Source of the DNA: Hydnum rufescens UP504
Lineage: Eukaryota > Basidiomycota > Agaricomycetes > Cantharellales > Hydnaceae
Reading direction: 5' to 3'
DNA: 64,000 bases
Assembly (NCBI GenBank): GCA_014904985.1
Contig: MU128949.1
Location: forward strand, 157,323-221,322
Shown: in pieces, positions 21,081-32,528 of the stretch
Numbering within the stretch: position 1 is the stretch's first letter
Layout of the letters: every line of letters starts with the position of its first letter
Notes under the pieces: generated by a model
The model's input: the letters and a program-made list of their open reading frames with translations, nothing else
The model's database searches: none
What the model was told of the DNA's origin: nothing
Program-made: the position numbers and the translations under genes

Positions 21081-22180
21081 TGTGCTAAACAGCGCACAGC
21101 CACAAACTCCACACCTCTGCTGGCCCTACTGACAGTATTAGCCGAAGTCCAAGACTCCTCGCCTTTTCCTGACACCAACATGAGATCGCTTACTGACTTC
21201 AAGGACCACAGCCCAGCCCACTATGTAGGCAATGCCCACTATGGATACACCTTCCACGAAGTGTTGCATAACATGTTTACACCACCCATCGCATGGCTTA
21301 CTCACACTGGACACATGGGAATCCTCGACATCCTAGGCCAAAGACCATCATACGAACTAGTCACCTCGGCAAAGCCCCTCAGTCTACTTGCGGCTTTCAT
21401 CCCCACCTTCCTGCAGCCGATCTGCGATGTCAGAGATGTGAACAAGCAATTTTTCATTTGAAATGAAAGCTTGGATGCACTACAGACCTCCTGGGACTAT
21501 GCTTGGGCCCAGGCTGACAAACTTGAACGTGGCTCCAGGTTCCTAATCCCCATGTTCATTAGAGCAGTGCAGTATCGGATCGATGCACCTGATCAAACCT
21601 GATTCAAGAATCTATTCAAGCCCTGGTACTGCATCAAAGCGCTACATGCCCATTACCTACAAATTACATGAGTAATAGCCGTATTACTAGCTTATGCCAA
21701 CTACATGGTGGCCCACCAACTGTTCATCAACACCCACCCCCCATACAAATGCTTAGAGGATTTTCCCAGAGTGCCCTGGCACCTCAGCGCGCCTGTCGAC
21801 TTTGTTTGGAATAAGCCAACTGAGGACACCGACAATCCTCTCCTCTGGAAACAGTTGCACACATACTGACTTCACACATTCACAGACTCGGCCCACACGA
21901 TAGACTCTGTAGAAGCTCTGCCTGAGGCTCAACAAGTCCTACTTGATGGCAACTACTTCGCCACAGACGAAGCCCGGCAACAAGAGCCCTTACTCCTTTG
22001 TGCTACCTTCGAAGGCGATGCCCCTCCCTTCCCAGGAGAAGACAATCACAAGAGCTACAAATGGGAAGATGTCTTCCCAGGGCCGCCCCCTCACCCCGAC
22101 AATTTTGACATCCTAGATAACGCCACAAGGCAACTGTACATGATATCGTACTATTGACCAGATGGGACCTTCATGACAGC
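21081..22180 (+). pseudogene. Gypsy-1 C-terminal extension after the chromodomain, part 1
   Basis: Most chromoviral pol proteins stop soon after the chromodomain. Here frame 0 continues for about 365 codons, interrupted only by TGA (about 21460, 21600, 21670, 21867 and 22155), with a clear protein-like composition (for example YGYTFHEVLHNMF, PWYCIKALHAHYL). It is cut by element 2 and resumes at 31160 in the same frame. I recognise no domain. It could be an extra C-terminal domain or a fused third ORF. Confidence 0.7.
22173..22180. repeat. 8-bp target-site duplication of element 2 (left)
   Basis: ATGACAGC; repeated exactly at 31152-31159, inside Gypsy-1 coding sequence. Confidence 0.92.
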
Positions 22181-22510
22181 CACCTTGGTCAGTCATCTAA
22201 GCCTACCTAGTTAGGTACCACTTCCGGGGCAGATAATGGTACCTAAGTAGGTCCCATCACTATTTCGGCCGAAATGGCCATTTTTATGATTTCACCTCCT
22301 GAACCAGAATTGGCCGAAATGGCCGAAAATTGGCCGAAACTGGGACTTGGAGAATCTCAGACTTGCAGCAGGCCATACAGGCTTATCGGGGATAATATCT
22401 TCCATTTATAATTATTTATTTATTATCACTATATTATACTTATGCTACCCTGGGTCAGTGGGGTTTCATTCAGGAGTCCCATGTTTTATTCTTATTATTT
22501 ATTTATTTAT

Positions 22511-24641
22511 TTAAAATTATACCACACACCCACTCTGGTGTGTGGTACTCTGTAGAAATAAATTAAAAAAAAGACTACTTAGTAGCACCACACACCCACT
22601 CTAGCGGGTGTGTGGTACTGTCCATGTGAATCAAAGAACAAAAAAATTAAAATAACAACTATCTAGTATCTAGTAGCACCACACACCTGCTTGGGCGGGT
22701 GTGTGGTACTGGGGACATTATTTCGCGCTTCACCATTGGGGTTCCCCCTCACCCATGGTCGTGTGTTTTCACTCGGCGGGGTCGTGGCTTCGGTTGGGGG
22801 ATGCAGGTTCAGAAGAATACCTATGATAATAAATAATAAGTTAGTTAAAAAAAGAAAAAACCAGGCAAAAGGAGCAGCCCCTGCTGCTCCTTTTGCATAG
22901 TCGGACATGTACATATATACTTACCTTAAAGATTACCACACCCGCCGAAGTGGGTGTGGGGTTCATCCGGGGCTTGCGTCGTGGTTTCAACTCGTTGCCA
23001 TTCGCGGGATTTGTTTGGCGAGTGGGTCATCGTTCTCCTGTGTTCATTCAGCAGGGTTGCAGGTGTTGGGTCCAAATGACAAAATAAAATAATAAATAAT
23101 ACATTAGTAAAAAAAAAAACAAGGAAAGCCACGCAAAAGGAGCAGCATATGCTGCTCCTCTTGCACGGTTGTACTCACCTTAAAATTACCACACACCTGC
23201 CGAAGTGGGTGTGGGGTTCGTCCAGGGCTTGCATCAGGGTTTCGACTCGTTGCTGTTTGCGGGATTCGTTTGGCGGGTGGGTCGTCATTCTCTTGTGTTC
23301 ATTTGGCGGGGTCACGGGTGTTAGGTCCAGATGACAAAATAAAATAATAAATAATACGTTAGTAAAAAAAAAAAACAAGAGAAGCCATGCAAAAGGAGCA
23401 GCATACGCTGCTCCTCTTGCGCGGTTGTACTCACCTTAAAATTACCACACACCCGCCGAAGCAGGTGTGTGGTACTCTCTTGGGTTTGGTCTGGCCAGTC
23501 ATCATTGGCATGTTTCGTTTGGCATGTGTTGTTTTGGTGGGTCGCATCATCATTCCCAGGGGGGAGTTGGGTGGGTTCGTTTGGCGGGTTGTCATTTTGC
23601 TTGACCATCTAGAATAGTAAATATGTTAGTAAAAGAAAAAAAAGAAGAGCCACGCAAAAGGAGCAGCGTACGCTGCTCCTTTTGCGTGGTTGTATTTACC
23701 TTAGAATTATCACACACCCGCTTCAGCGGGTGTGGTTCGTCTGGGGTCCCTGGGGCCCCGCGTCGTGCATTCTCGGTCCCGGGTTTCGTCTGGGGGTGTT
23801 CCTTGGGGTGTTGTGTTGTCATTTCCCAGAGAGGGGGTTCGTTTGGCGGGTGGTTCAGGCGATAGCCTAGAATAATAGAGAATCTATTAGTTAAAAATTA
23901 AAACAAACGCAAAAAGAGCAGCAAGGGCTGCTCTTTTTGCATTGGTGAGGGGGGGGGTGCACTAATTACTTATCTTGTATAGAACCACACACCCGCTACC
24001 ACGGGTGTGTGGTTCGTGGCTTCGTTTGGCACATTGTCGCTCACGGGTCTTGTTTTGTGGGAGTTTGATCTCAGGGGGGGGGGGCTCGCTCCATGGGTCT
24101 TCATTTGTGGTGATACCTAGAATAAAACATTATCAGTTAAAAAATTAAAACCAGCGCAAAAAGAGCAGCATTTGCTGCTCTTTTTGCGCCGTTGGGGGTG
24201 CACAAGATTACTTACATTGTATAGAACCACACACCTGCCACAGCGGGTGTGTGGTTCGCGTGGCCACCTCTTGTGTTTTCGCTTGGCATTGTTTTGTTGG
24301 GTGTGGTGTGGTTTCATTGGGTTTGGTGTGGGGTTGGGCATCGTTTCATTTGGCTTCGTTTCGTTTTGTTTCGCATGGTTTTGCATATTTCCACTGGGGC
24401 CCTGGCCAATCAGGAGACTCACCTTAAATAGGACCACACCTGCTGCAGCGGGTGTGGTTCCTGGGGCCACTCATTGGGTGGCCTGTCATTTGTTTTGGTT
24501 TTGGTCTGGAATAATAAAGGCTATGTTAGTATAAAAATTCACAGCAGCACAAAAAGAGTAGCTTGTGCTACTCTTTTTGCGCTATTGTATGTATTGAGAC
24601 AAAACTTACCTTATGACCATGCACCCGCCTCAGCAGGTGTG
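22511..24641 (-). repeat. Left-arm cassette array, element 2
   Basis: Hairpin introns on the minus strand end (5' site) or start (3' site) at about 24609-24506, 24215-24117, 23983-23867, 23699-23609, about 23435-23330, about 23178-23080 and 22924-22821. The inner three carry the GCAAAAAGAGCAGC arm and the outer four the GCAAAAGGAGCAGC arm, the same order as element 1. The intron ending at 23983 has ATAAGT instead of GTAAGT, and two outer introns have lost the CTAG acceptor (CTAGA to CCAAATGA/CCAGATGA). A GTGAGT donor near 24422 follows an exon palindrome but has no hairpin intron after it. Exon palindromes lie at about 22511, 22592, 22679, 22935, 23190, 23447, 23709, 23983, 24224, 24435 and 24614. 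Confidence 0.75.
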
Positions 24642-24849
24642 TGGTCATGTGGTCGTGGTTGTGCGCTAGGGCTGCTGCTGTTGCTGCTGTTGCTGCTGTT
24701 GCTGTTGCTGTTGTGTCATGGTTGTGCGGTCGCCTTTCTGTTGCTGGGTGTGGCTGTGTAGTTGCGAAATTCAACGCTGGCAATTGCCGATATTCAAGAA
24801 GTGCCCAAGTGCTGGCACTACAAGCACAGCACACATCAATAGCAAGCAT
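24610..24849 (-). CDS. First exon of left-arm transcript, element 2 (hypothetical)
   Basis: ATG at 24849 opens MLAIDVCCACSASTWALLEY, then NFATTQPHPATERRPHNHDT, an Ala/Thr run from the CTG-type tract, and ends VHGHK exactly at the GTAAGT donor (24609), 80 codons with no stop. It is the best-preserved of the three copies (others 3549-3785 and 4274-4453). Phase 0 at the donor. No domain recognised. Confidence 0.5.
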
Positions 24850-25169
24850 GTAGATATGGAATAGATAATATATAATAAATATTTATCCAATAAAATGCAA
24901 AGAAGAAGAAAATAAAGAGTCAGAGCTCAATAAGGCATGAGATGGCTAATTGCAGAGTGGATTGGGCCACTTCTATGCATCAGAATTGGCCCAAATTTAA
25001 ATATAGTAATTTTATATATACACTCTACGTGGGCGATTGATTATCTCGGATGATTCTCACATTTTTCAATTTTTCACGCCTTCAATTCCCTATTTAGGGA
25101 ATTGAAGGCGTGAAAAATTGAAAAATGCAAGAATCATCCGAGATAATCAATCGCCCACGTAGAGTGTAT
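24767..25169. repeat. Central palindrome of element 2 (right arm cut by gap)
   Basis: Axis between 25093 and 25094, with CAATTCCCTA / TAGGGAATTG as in element 1. The right arm matches perfectly for about 75 bp up to the N run (25170) and is then lost; a diverged continuation appears at about 27700-27790. Confidence 0.85.
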
Positions 25170-25194
25170 NNNNNNNNNNNNNNNNNNNNNNNNN
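25170..25194. other. Assembly gap (25 N)
   Basis: Placed in the right arm of the palindrome, a structure that commonly breaks assemblies. Confidence 1.
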
Positions 25195-28100
25195 ATGAAA
25201 AGAAGAGAAGAGAAAAAGTAGAATCTCGTCAGAGGAATTGGAAGCAGCGGTACGCCTCTCAATCTCTATATACGTGGTTGCATACTCCTTGATTGAACTT
25301 CCATGGAGTCCTCCCCTTCAGGTAAGCTGTGTTGGTGATGGTCTCATCTGCAACTATAAGGGGCGCGGCGTTCCCGGGCTGTTTTTCTCTCTTGAACTTG
25401 GCGCATTCATTCTGTCTCGGAGGGATGATGTATCGTTCTTCGCGGGACCTGCTCTCTATTGTCCATTTCTAGTCATTCGAGAAAGAGTGGACTGTCGATT
25501 TCAGGGCGTGGCTGGGTATGGCGTCAGAAAGAGATAGTTAGTATTAAACGAAGGGAAGATTTATTGATTGCAAAGAGAGAGATATTTAAACGAAAATCAA
25601 GCAGGATGCAGCTAATGTCTGCTCTGGGATCAGATACGTTACGTTTATTGGTGTGATTTGTTATTGAGGCATAGAATGGAATGGATATACTCTAGTCATT
25701 AATTCTTGGTGTATTGTTTTAAATACATGACAACATCACCTCGCTTTTAGCTCGTCTGCTTGGTCGTGTGGTATTATCGAAAGTCGCGGGTACTGATTTT
25801 GTGTCCATGTTCAGCTCATTCTGGCATACTTCCTCTTTTTTCGTTGTATTTTATCTCGTTGGTTGTGTTTGTGTGTTGTGTGTGTGCTCCTCCAGTCATT
25901 CATTTTTTATACCTATGAAAAAAATTATCAGTTAAAAAATTAAAACCACGCATAGAAAGTAGGAGTCAGCATTTGCGCCGATAGGTGCTTCTTGAGATTA
26001 AGCGCTCTTTGCTGGGCGCGCGAAGATGTGCAAACGCAGGTAGTTCATGGGCTATCCAGCGAACGGGGTAGTCGGAAGGAAGCACATCGCGCGCTCCAAG
26101 CGACGATGTTGTTTTGTGTTGGACTACTGCGGTTCCGTCTCGGTCGGCGTGGTTTTCTCGGCGTTTGGATGTTGTTCGGGTTTTGTGTAGTCGTGTAGTG
26201 GTATGGATTTAAGAGTGCATGAGTGCCGGTTGTGGTAGGGATGATTGTGCTATAGGTATGGTGGCGTCGAGTAGAAAGTTCGATTGGTTGTCATAGTGTT
26301 TCGTTCGGATTCTGGTGCGGAGCCATTTGTCTACGTACTTAACTGGGTGTCCATTTGCCAATCTGGGTAAAGAAATATTACACACCGGCTCGACAGGCGG
26401 CGGGGGTCAGGTCCATAGGGTCGCACGTAATTTTTTCAGGTACCTTTTTTTATGTTTCGGGGGCATGAAGTAAATAATGGTACCGGCTTATATGTATGAG
26501 GATCCTCGCACAGAACCTATTTCATCCCAGGCCAGGAATACATAGCTGCAAATTGCTCATTTGTACAATATTTGTTGATTGTTGTTTTTTTTTTTGGGGC
26601 CGCACATTCTTAACTCCAGTATGGCACCACATCTGTCACTTGCGCTTCGTGCAGGCTTAAGATTGGTGTTATGGTGTTCTGTTTATTGGTCGTTTTACTA
26701 TTGATTTGTTTACTCACTTTATGGTATTGATTCTCTGGCGGCTTTTCTTATCCTCATGCTAGTTACTCAATTCTTTTATTTACGTAGTATTTTATATTTC
26801 GTTGTACACCTATATTTCTTCATCGAATTCAACGCATTCAAGTGCCGAGTTATAATTTTCCAACCCGGAACCCCAACCCCTGGGGTTTGCGCTTACCTTT
26901 GACCACACGCGGGGGCACACATTCAAGATGCATCATGAGATGATGAGTAGATTAATATATGGTAAGATTCATAGCACAGGAGCACGGACGCTGCCATATT
27001 ATTTTACCACACACACCACGGACCCCAGAATGATGCAGAGGGGTGAGGTCAGTTTCAAGAAATAGCAGCCATTGAGGAGGCTCAGAGATGCGAGACGTGA
27101 TTGGGCCACGTTGGTCTTGTTCACTTTATTGCGCGCAGGGAATTTTGCCTAAATTGGGGGAGCTTTAAGGATTTTGTCGTAATCGTTTATTAGGATAGCA
27201 CCGGTTTGTTCGCGTTTGTCGTTTGCGGCGCGTCCATTCGGCGGGTTGTGGTTGCAGGCACTTATATTCGTTTGCTCAGGCGAGTTTTTGGGGACTTATC
27301 AGGATTCTTAGAGGATTTTCATTTAAAATGAAGGGCTATTGTTTTGATACTAGTCATTTTTTTTCGACGCGGCATTTATTTCAATTATCCGCTTAGACAG
27401 GGAGCTTATGCTGCTCTTTTTGCGGCCAACGAACTGGAAAGGAATTTATTAAAATACGGGAAGGAATCATTAGAAAAGGAGATGAAAGAAATACCTAATG
27501 AACCTTGTTGGTAGAGGTATTTAGCTGATAACACCAACCACGGCACAGCTGGCATGGCGGAGTTAGTTCGGGTACTGAGGCCGCTGTTTTATAAATCGGG
27601 TCGATACTGCCTTTGGAAGTGCAGTAGGATGCAGGTGCTGCTGATAATAGGTTTATCCATTCCTCAGGCGGTTTCTTCGTGAGTGGGTGTGTATCAGGTC
27701 TCTTACTCTTATTTTCTTCTTCTTTGCATTTTATTGGATAATATATTTATTATATATTATCTATTCATATCTACATCCTTGGCTTTGGAGGGTGGGTCAG
27801 GCGCTCGCTCGTTGCTCGAGTTACCGCTTGTTCCTGTGCGTGTTTGGTATTGGCATTCTGCGCTTCTTTTTTCATTCCCTCAACACATACAACGAGGGTT
27901 CCAGGAAATTCAAGCTGGTGCGGTGGATCTGCCACAGGATTAGAGAAATATCACCCGCCATATCGTGTGTGTTTGGAGGCTCAATTTATAAGTATGATAT
28001 TTGATTATTTTGTTGGGCTTGTAATAAACAGCGAGCAAGCAGTAGCGGGCGACTAAAGCATCTATCGGACAGCGCACGTTTAGATTGTGGTCGACTCTGT

Positions 28101-28689
28101 GGAATCGATTTATACTACATAATAGTATAATACCTAATTCTTCAGTTTGTAGTGTGAGGCCGGGCTGCTAACAGGCCCACGGACAGTAGCATAGCACGGC
28201 TGAGGATAGTCGCGCGGTACTGGGCAAGCATAACCTCTCGAGACGAAGTAGCACTCACCCAGAGACGGTTTTTGTAGCGGAGTCAGTTCACCCCTAAGGA
28301 CACTGATGGCGGTCCACCACACAACATTTTTATCGGGCATTGGCACCAATTTGATGTGGCCGACATAGGTTTTAGCAGCGGGATCCAGGGGGTTACGCCC
28401 ACGGTGTGTCGGGGGATATGGTCATCGCATCGTACATGGCCACGAAGAAGTTAAAACGACGCTTAGCTAATAGAAAGGATTACTAGCGACAATCAACGTG
28501 GCTGAGATGGTTTTTAAACTGGCATACACATTTTTGGATCACGACCACGCCAACGGACACACAACGGCAATTTTCGCCAAACGGCGCGGATAGCACGGTC
28601 AACCGCCAACGGGACCGGATTACCGGCACGCCGCCAAATGGGAGGACGTGTGACATCGTAATGCTGCGCCAAACGAGGACGCGACCACG
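25195..28689. other. Scrambled, low-fidelity copy of array sequence
   Basis: Recognisable but badly degraded echoes of the left array occur in order: 25915-25990 resembles 24115-24185 (TATCAGTTAAAAAATTAAAACCA, then a broken GCAAAAAGAGCAGC), 26100-26200 resembles 24280-24370, 26340-26420 resembles 24395-24480, and 27700-27785 resembles the palindrome arm 4205-4290. 28540-28690 resembles the CCAACGACACG exon. Substitutions and indels are dense and random, unlike the C/T-biased decay elsewhere. No gene is supported here. It is either uncorrected long-read sequence or a very old copy. Confidence 0.6.
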
Positions 28690-29436
28690 CCATATGAGGG
28701 CCCCAGGAACCACACACCTGCCATGGCGGGTGTGTGGTCCTATTTAAGGTGAGTCACCGCCCCCATAGCTACAACCACGCAAAAAGAGCAGCGAAAGCTG
28801 CTCTTTTTGCATGGTGTTTAAACCTCAACTAATTTATAACTTTCTATTATAGGTCTTTACTTCTCGCACCAACGAATACCGACGCAACCCCCCCCCTCCT
28901 GACCCTGCCTATTGACACCTGAATGACGGGGTCCTGGGGGGACCTGCACAAACCGCCATACATGAGCCAGAGTACGGTCCCAGTACCCCACACCCGCTGC
29001 AGCAGGTGTGGGGTACTACAAGGTATTTTTATTATTTTATTTCTTATTCTCGTGGCGCAAAAAGAGCAGCATATGCTGCTCTTTTTGCGTTGCATTCATT
29101 CATTTTTTACTAACCTATTATTATTTCTCTAGATCCTGGCCAGAACCCGCCCGAACCCCCGACCATAAACCCACGGAACGACACACCACGAATGAAACCT
29201 GCGAACGACCCCCCACAAACGAAAACTGCAGGGAGGACCTATACAACCCGCCGTATGTATGACCCGGAGTACAGGGCCTCAGTACCCGACACCTGCTGCA
29301 GCGGGTGTGGGGTACTGCAAGGTCAGTTTTCTTTTCCTTTTTATTTTTTATTCTTGTGGCGCAAAAAGAGCAGCATAAGCTGCTCTTTTTGCGCTGCATT
29401 ACTGTTCAACTAACCTTTCATTTTAAATTCCTCTAG
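28690..29436 (+). repeat. Right-arm cassette array, element 2 (three hairpin introns)
   Basis: Introns 28749-28852 (GTGAGT, AACTAAT, TTATAG), 29023-29132 (GTATTT, TACTAAC, CTCTAG) and 29322-29436 (GTCAGT, AACTAAC, CTCTAG), each with the GCAAAAAGAGCAGC hairpin. Exon palindromes at about 28710, 28987 and 29290. Exons 28853-29022 and 29133-29321. The exon ends encode PHTRCSRCGVLQ and PDTCCSGCGVLQ in one frame. Sequence quality is high again from here. Confidence 0.78.
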
Positions 29437-29517
29437 ATCCTGAACCTGAACTCGTGTACACCCCCAACCACAAACCTGCCGAATGATGCGCCACAAACGA
29501 AAACTGCGAACAAGCGC

Positions 29518-30738
29518 TGTTGGAGGGATAAATCCCTACACCATAGAAATCCTCATCCGAGGCCATTTTCCCTACGAACGAATCAATTATATGTCACCGC
29601 ATTCATTTAATTTTATCGCCATTCATTTATTCAAGAAATCAATTGGATTCCTACCCCTTTCCAACCCATAATATCGCCTCATTCCTTTACCATGTCTACC
29701 AGTCAATTTATTGACTATCCGTCGGACTTCAACAGTCCTCATCAAAAAGGGGCAGTTTATGCCCTACTTCAAGTCCATTTTCTTTGGACAAGGCAATTCA
29801 ACTTGCCATCTTTCTTCAAGACTGGGTGACTTGCCTGCTCTTCCAAGTCATCCTACTGCCTTAAGGGTGACAGATTGTGATTATGTAACAACGCGGACCA
29901 GGCCTAGTTCCAATTCTGGACTCGCAGATCCATCACATGATCCAGATAGGGGCTGCACTACTCTGAAGGAGTATTTTTCGAATTTCTCCGTCAGTTTTGA
30001 TCGGATCGACTCGAAACGACCATGCCCTGAAAGCTTTTAAAAATGCGCATCGAACGGTACTAAGGGCAAAACGAGCGGACACGAACTCCATTTTTCACAA
30101 GACAACTCCCTCCCCATGACTCCCCCTTTGCTCCACCATTCAAAATAGCGAATTACTTCCGGCCCTCTTATGTCCGATGGAGAAGACCCTCAGGGCGACC
30201 TATTCCACTTTTCCTTAAGGGAACTTGTCCAGGTTTGAAGGAGGAATAGCATGTAATGTGTCAATCTCCCCTTTTATCTTGAAATTGGAATATCTCCATC
30301 AGTTTTGAAGATTTTAACTTCATTTCTTTTTCTCTGTGTGTCCCTTAAGTCCGACTTTTTCACTTTCTATTGAGTCGAAGTCTGGATTGTATATTAGGTG
30401 CAGCTAGCACACAAATTCAGTAGTTCTCCCCCTCCCTCCAGTTTGAAGCTCCTTGAACAGCTGCTGGTCCCTGGGTGATTTCTCACTACAAAAAGCGAAT
30501 TCTAACTACACTTTGACTAAGGTCTCAAGAAGAGATTCTTAGGGTGTGGTAATTTGACTGAAAGACACATTCTCACTTAATTGCTTGGGCTTTGTTGGCT
30601 CACTGCAATTTCCCCTGTTCAAAAGACCTTCCCCCACTCGAACCTGAACATCCGGATTAGATCTGTGATCCCCTCTTTCGTCCCCGGCTCAACATCATGG
30701 ACAGTAGTTGGATTGGTTCAATAACCATCCTGCTTACA
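29518..30738 (+). mobile_element. Solo LTR, family B, copy 2
   Basis: TGTTGGAGGGATAAATCCC ... CATCCTGCTTACA, 1221 bp, exact flanking GCGC (29514-29517 and 30739-30742). It sits in the last right-arm exon of element 2. Highly similar to 42268-43647, with a shorter internal repeat region. ORFs within are short and not convincing. Confidence 0.92.
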
Positions 30739-30742
30739 GCGC

Positions 30743-31080
30743 CCACGAACAAAAATCCACTCCCCCGAGGGAGCACCCAAATGGACCCGGCCCCGACCAG
30801 GGCATATGGACCCACCCGCTGCAGTGGGTGTGGTGGGTATATGCAGGTGTGTGGCCTGCATGAACTATGCCCCCCCCTGTGGTGGCAAACCCCAGGGGGG
30901 GGGGATAATATGTATATAGCATAATATGTATATAATAATAGTAGTAATAATAATAATAATAATAAATAGTAAACAAACAATAGTAAATAAACAAATAATC
31001 TAGCACAGCCATGGATTGGCTGATAGATGGCCAAAAAAACTGAATTGGAATGGCTTGATTTCGGCCGAAAGGTCTGGGGG
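30743..31080 (+). other. Terminal exon remnant and AT-rich tail of element 2
   Basis: Continues the exon interrupted by LTR-B: GAGGGAGCACCCAAATGGACCC matches element 1 around 5910. An exon palindrome with arms close to ACCCACCCGC is at about 30812-30838, followed by an (ATA)n run 30905-31000. No hairpin intron follows. Confidence 0.6.
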
Positions 31081-31151
31081 ACCTCTTAGGTACCATTTTC
31101 TGCCCCGAAAGTGGTACCTAAATTAGGTCCCCTATGTGACTGACCAGCCTG

Positions 31152-31159
31152 ATGACAGC
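31152..31159. repeat. 8-bp target-site duplication of element 2 (right)
   Basis: ATGACAGC, identical to 22173-22180. Confidence 0.92.
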
Positions 31160-31988
31160 GGCTGAATGAAAAGTAGTCAACGCCGGTCCTATACCCATGG
31201 AAAACACAGATGGACCAACTAGCCTGCAGCCCAATGTCCACATGGCCTCACTAACCTGGGGAGACGATCCCCAACCCACCAAGACCTCCAGAAGTACTTT
31301 GAGGAGTGACATTGACAGAGATAATTGGTGGGAGGGACTACCTAATCAGGCGAGTCTGCCTACAACAGTGCACCCTGACTCCATCCGGACTTGCGCTGAC
31401 TATGAACCACACCCGAGGTCACAAGGACGCCCATGAGACCCCCGCATGGGACCCAACCGCATCGCTGGAGTCCTAGAAGAAGACCGACACTGGCGACCAA
31501 GAGAGGAAGACCCACCTAGGTCGGACAGCTCATACCGGTCTAGCTCCTCATGACAACCCTATTCTCCTGAACGTCGCACCTGTGCTTGAGATTCAACGAC
31601 CAATGACCACAAAATGCGACAGTCTCCCCCTCCATGGGCCTTGGAACGATACCACCCCCCTCCTCCACCCAACCAAGCAGACTTCTACACAGCAGGTGAG
31701 GCAATCCTGCCTCCCTGGCCCCAGATTGTGGGCCACACACCCTTCATAAATGCTGCAGACAGGTCATGGCAAGTAGCGCCTATCATCCAATTAGGCACCC
31801 CCACGGACAGGCCAGATCACCTCCAGCCACACGACTGAGCCGAACTCGAAATGGCCCACGCAGGTACCAGTGGATCTCGACACCAGGCCATATGCTCAGA
31901 AGTCCACTGCGACCAATACCGCAGCGTGCAGGACAGTGATGAGGACTTGTATCCCGACACTTGCCGAGGACACTCATCATGACGTTAA
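31160..31988 (+). pseudogene. Gypsy-1 C-terminal extension, part 2
   Basis: Frame 0 resumes directly after element 2 and runs about 275 codons to TAA 31986-31988, with TGA stops only. Content is hydrophilic, Pro/Arg/Ser-rich (for example REEDPPRSDSSYRSSS, YHPPPPPNQADF). Together with 21081-22180 the extension is about 640 codons. The end lies 28 bp before the 3' LTR, so it uses all available internal sequence. Confidence 0.68.
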
Positions 31989-31997
31989 AGCCTTGCA

Positions 31998-32016
31998 CTG
32001 CAGGACTGGGGGGCAA
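31998..32016 (+). other. Polypurine-tract candidate of Gypsy-1
   Basis: GGACTGGGGGGCAA abuts the 3' LTR. Gypsy-2 has GGACTGGGGGGCTG in the same place (minus strand, ending at 34924). Confidence 0.65.
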
Positions 32017-32523
32017 TGTTAGTGGTGTGTAAGCCGGGCAGGCACACAGCTTTACTGACAATTCATAACTCGCTGTATTTACTCATCCTTTTCCTTTTAT
32101 TTCTCCTTTTACTCCTTTCCTACACAACCAGTGGAAAGCTTCTCCCACAGGGAGTTTGGTGCTGCCCCGGATTTAGCTATCCTTCTGCTTACTTAATAGT
32201 GTAGCAGTTTAGTAGCCAATCTGGGTCCACCTGAATGCATCTTTTTTCCATTCACTCAGTCTGCTATTCGCAGTGCACTGGACTGTGCACTGTGACCTAC
32301 ATACTGCATGACACTAGTCATGAACATCTTCGGTCCTACTGAACCTGGGAATACATCCGTCACATCCATTACCATCCACCTGGCTGTTCCCAGATGACAT
32401 TCTCTCCTACCCAACTTGTTCGCTCCATCGTCCAATGAAGCTAATAGTCATAAGCCCAATCCAGAGCCTCCTCCTCAAGTCACATGTCACAATAACCTTA
32501 GTTCAGACATGACCGAACTAACA
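32017..32523 (+). repeat. Gypsy-1 3' LTR (LTR-A), intact
   Basis: 507 bp, TGTTAGTGGTGTG ... CGAACTAACA, followed by TSD ATAAT (32524-32528). Confidence 0.93.
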
Positions 32524-32528
32524 ATAAT

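Larger units (their letters stand above)
22181..31151. mobile_element. hAT-like palindromic cassette element 2
   Basis: An 8971-bp insertion flanked by ATGACAGC. Left end CACCTTGGTCAGTCATC; right end reverse-complemented CAGGCTGGTCAGTCACATAG. Sub-terminal inverted repeats are long: TTAGGTACCACTT(C/T)CGGGG and AATGGTACCTAAG occur at 22213-22252 and, inverted, at 31086-31125. Excision in silico rejoins Gypsy-1 without shifting the frame. The interior has a left minus-strand cassette array, a central palindrome (axis 25093/25094), a 25-base N gap, a scrambled segment, a right plus-strand array and a solo LTR-B. No transposase found. Confidence 0.9.
11140..32523 (+). mobile_element. Gypsy-1: Ty3/Gypsy LTR retrotransposon with chromodomain, nested insertions
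   Basis: LTRs of family A at 11140-13198 and 32017-32523, TSD ATAAT, a PBS-like site at 13200, a purine-rich tract before the 3' LTR, and gag, protease, RT, RNase H, integrase and chromodomain in Ty3/Gypsy order. Three insertions interrupt it: LTR-B (11255-12802), LTR-D (19931-20777) and hAT-like element 2 (22181-31151). Removing each insertion plus one target duplication restores the reading frame or the LTR length exactly (5' LTR then 507 bp, equal to the 3' LTR). The element is dead: at least two frameshifts (about 15095 and 17035) and many TGA codons. Confidence 0.93.

Noticed and set aside
13091..22180. Nuclear code with TGA read as an amino acid
   Set aside because: CGA and TGG codons are still used in the same ORFs, frameshifts are also present, and the TGAs fit CpG decay of dead elements; kept only as a test in the findings.
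25992..26198. Small ORFs in the segment after the N gap
   Set aside because: They fall in scrambled sequence with random errors and no conservation.
30657..31096. Minus-strand ORFs with polytyrosine/leucine runs
   Set aside because: They arise from the (ATA)n tail and the exon palindrome of element 2.
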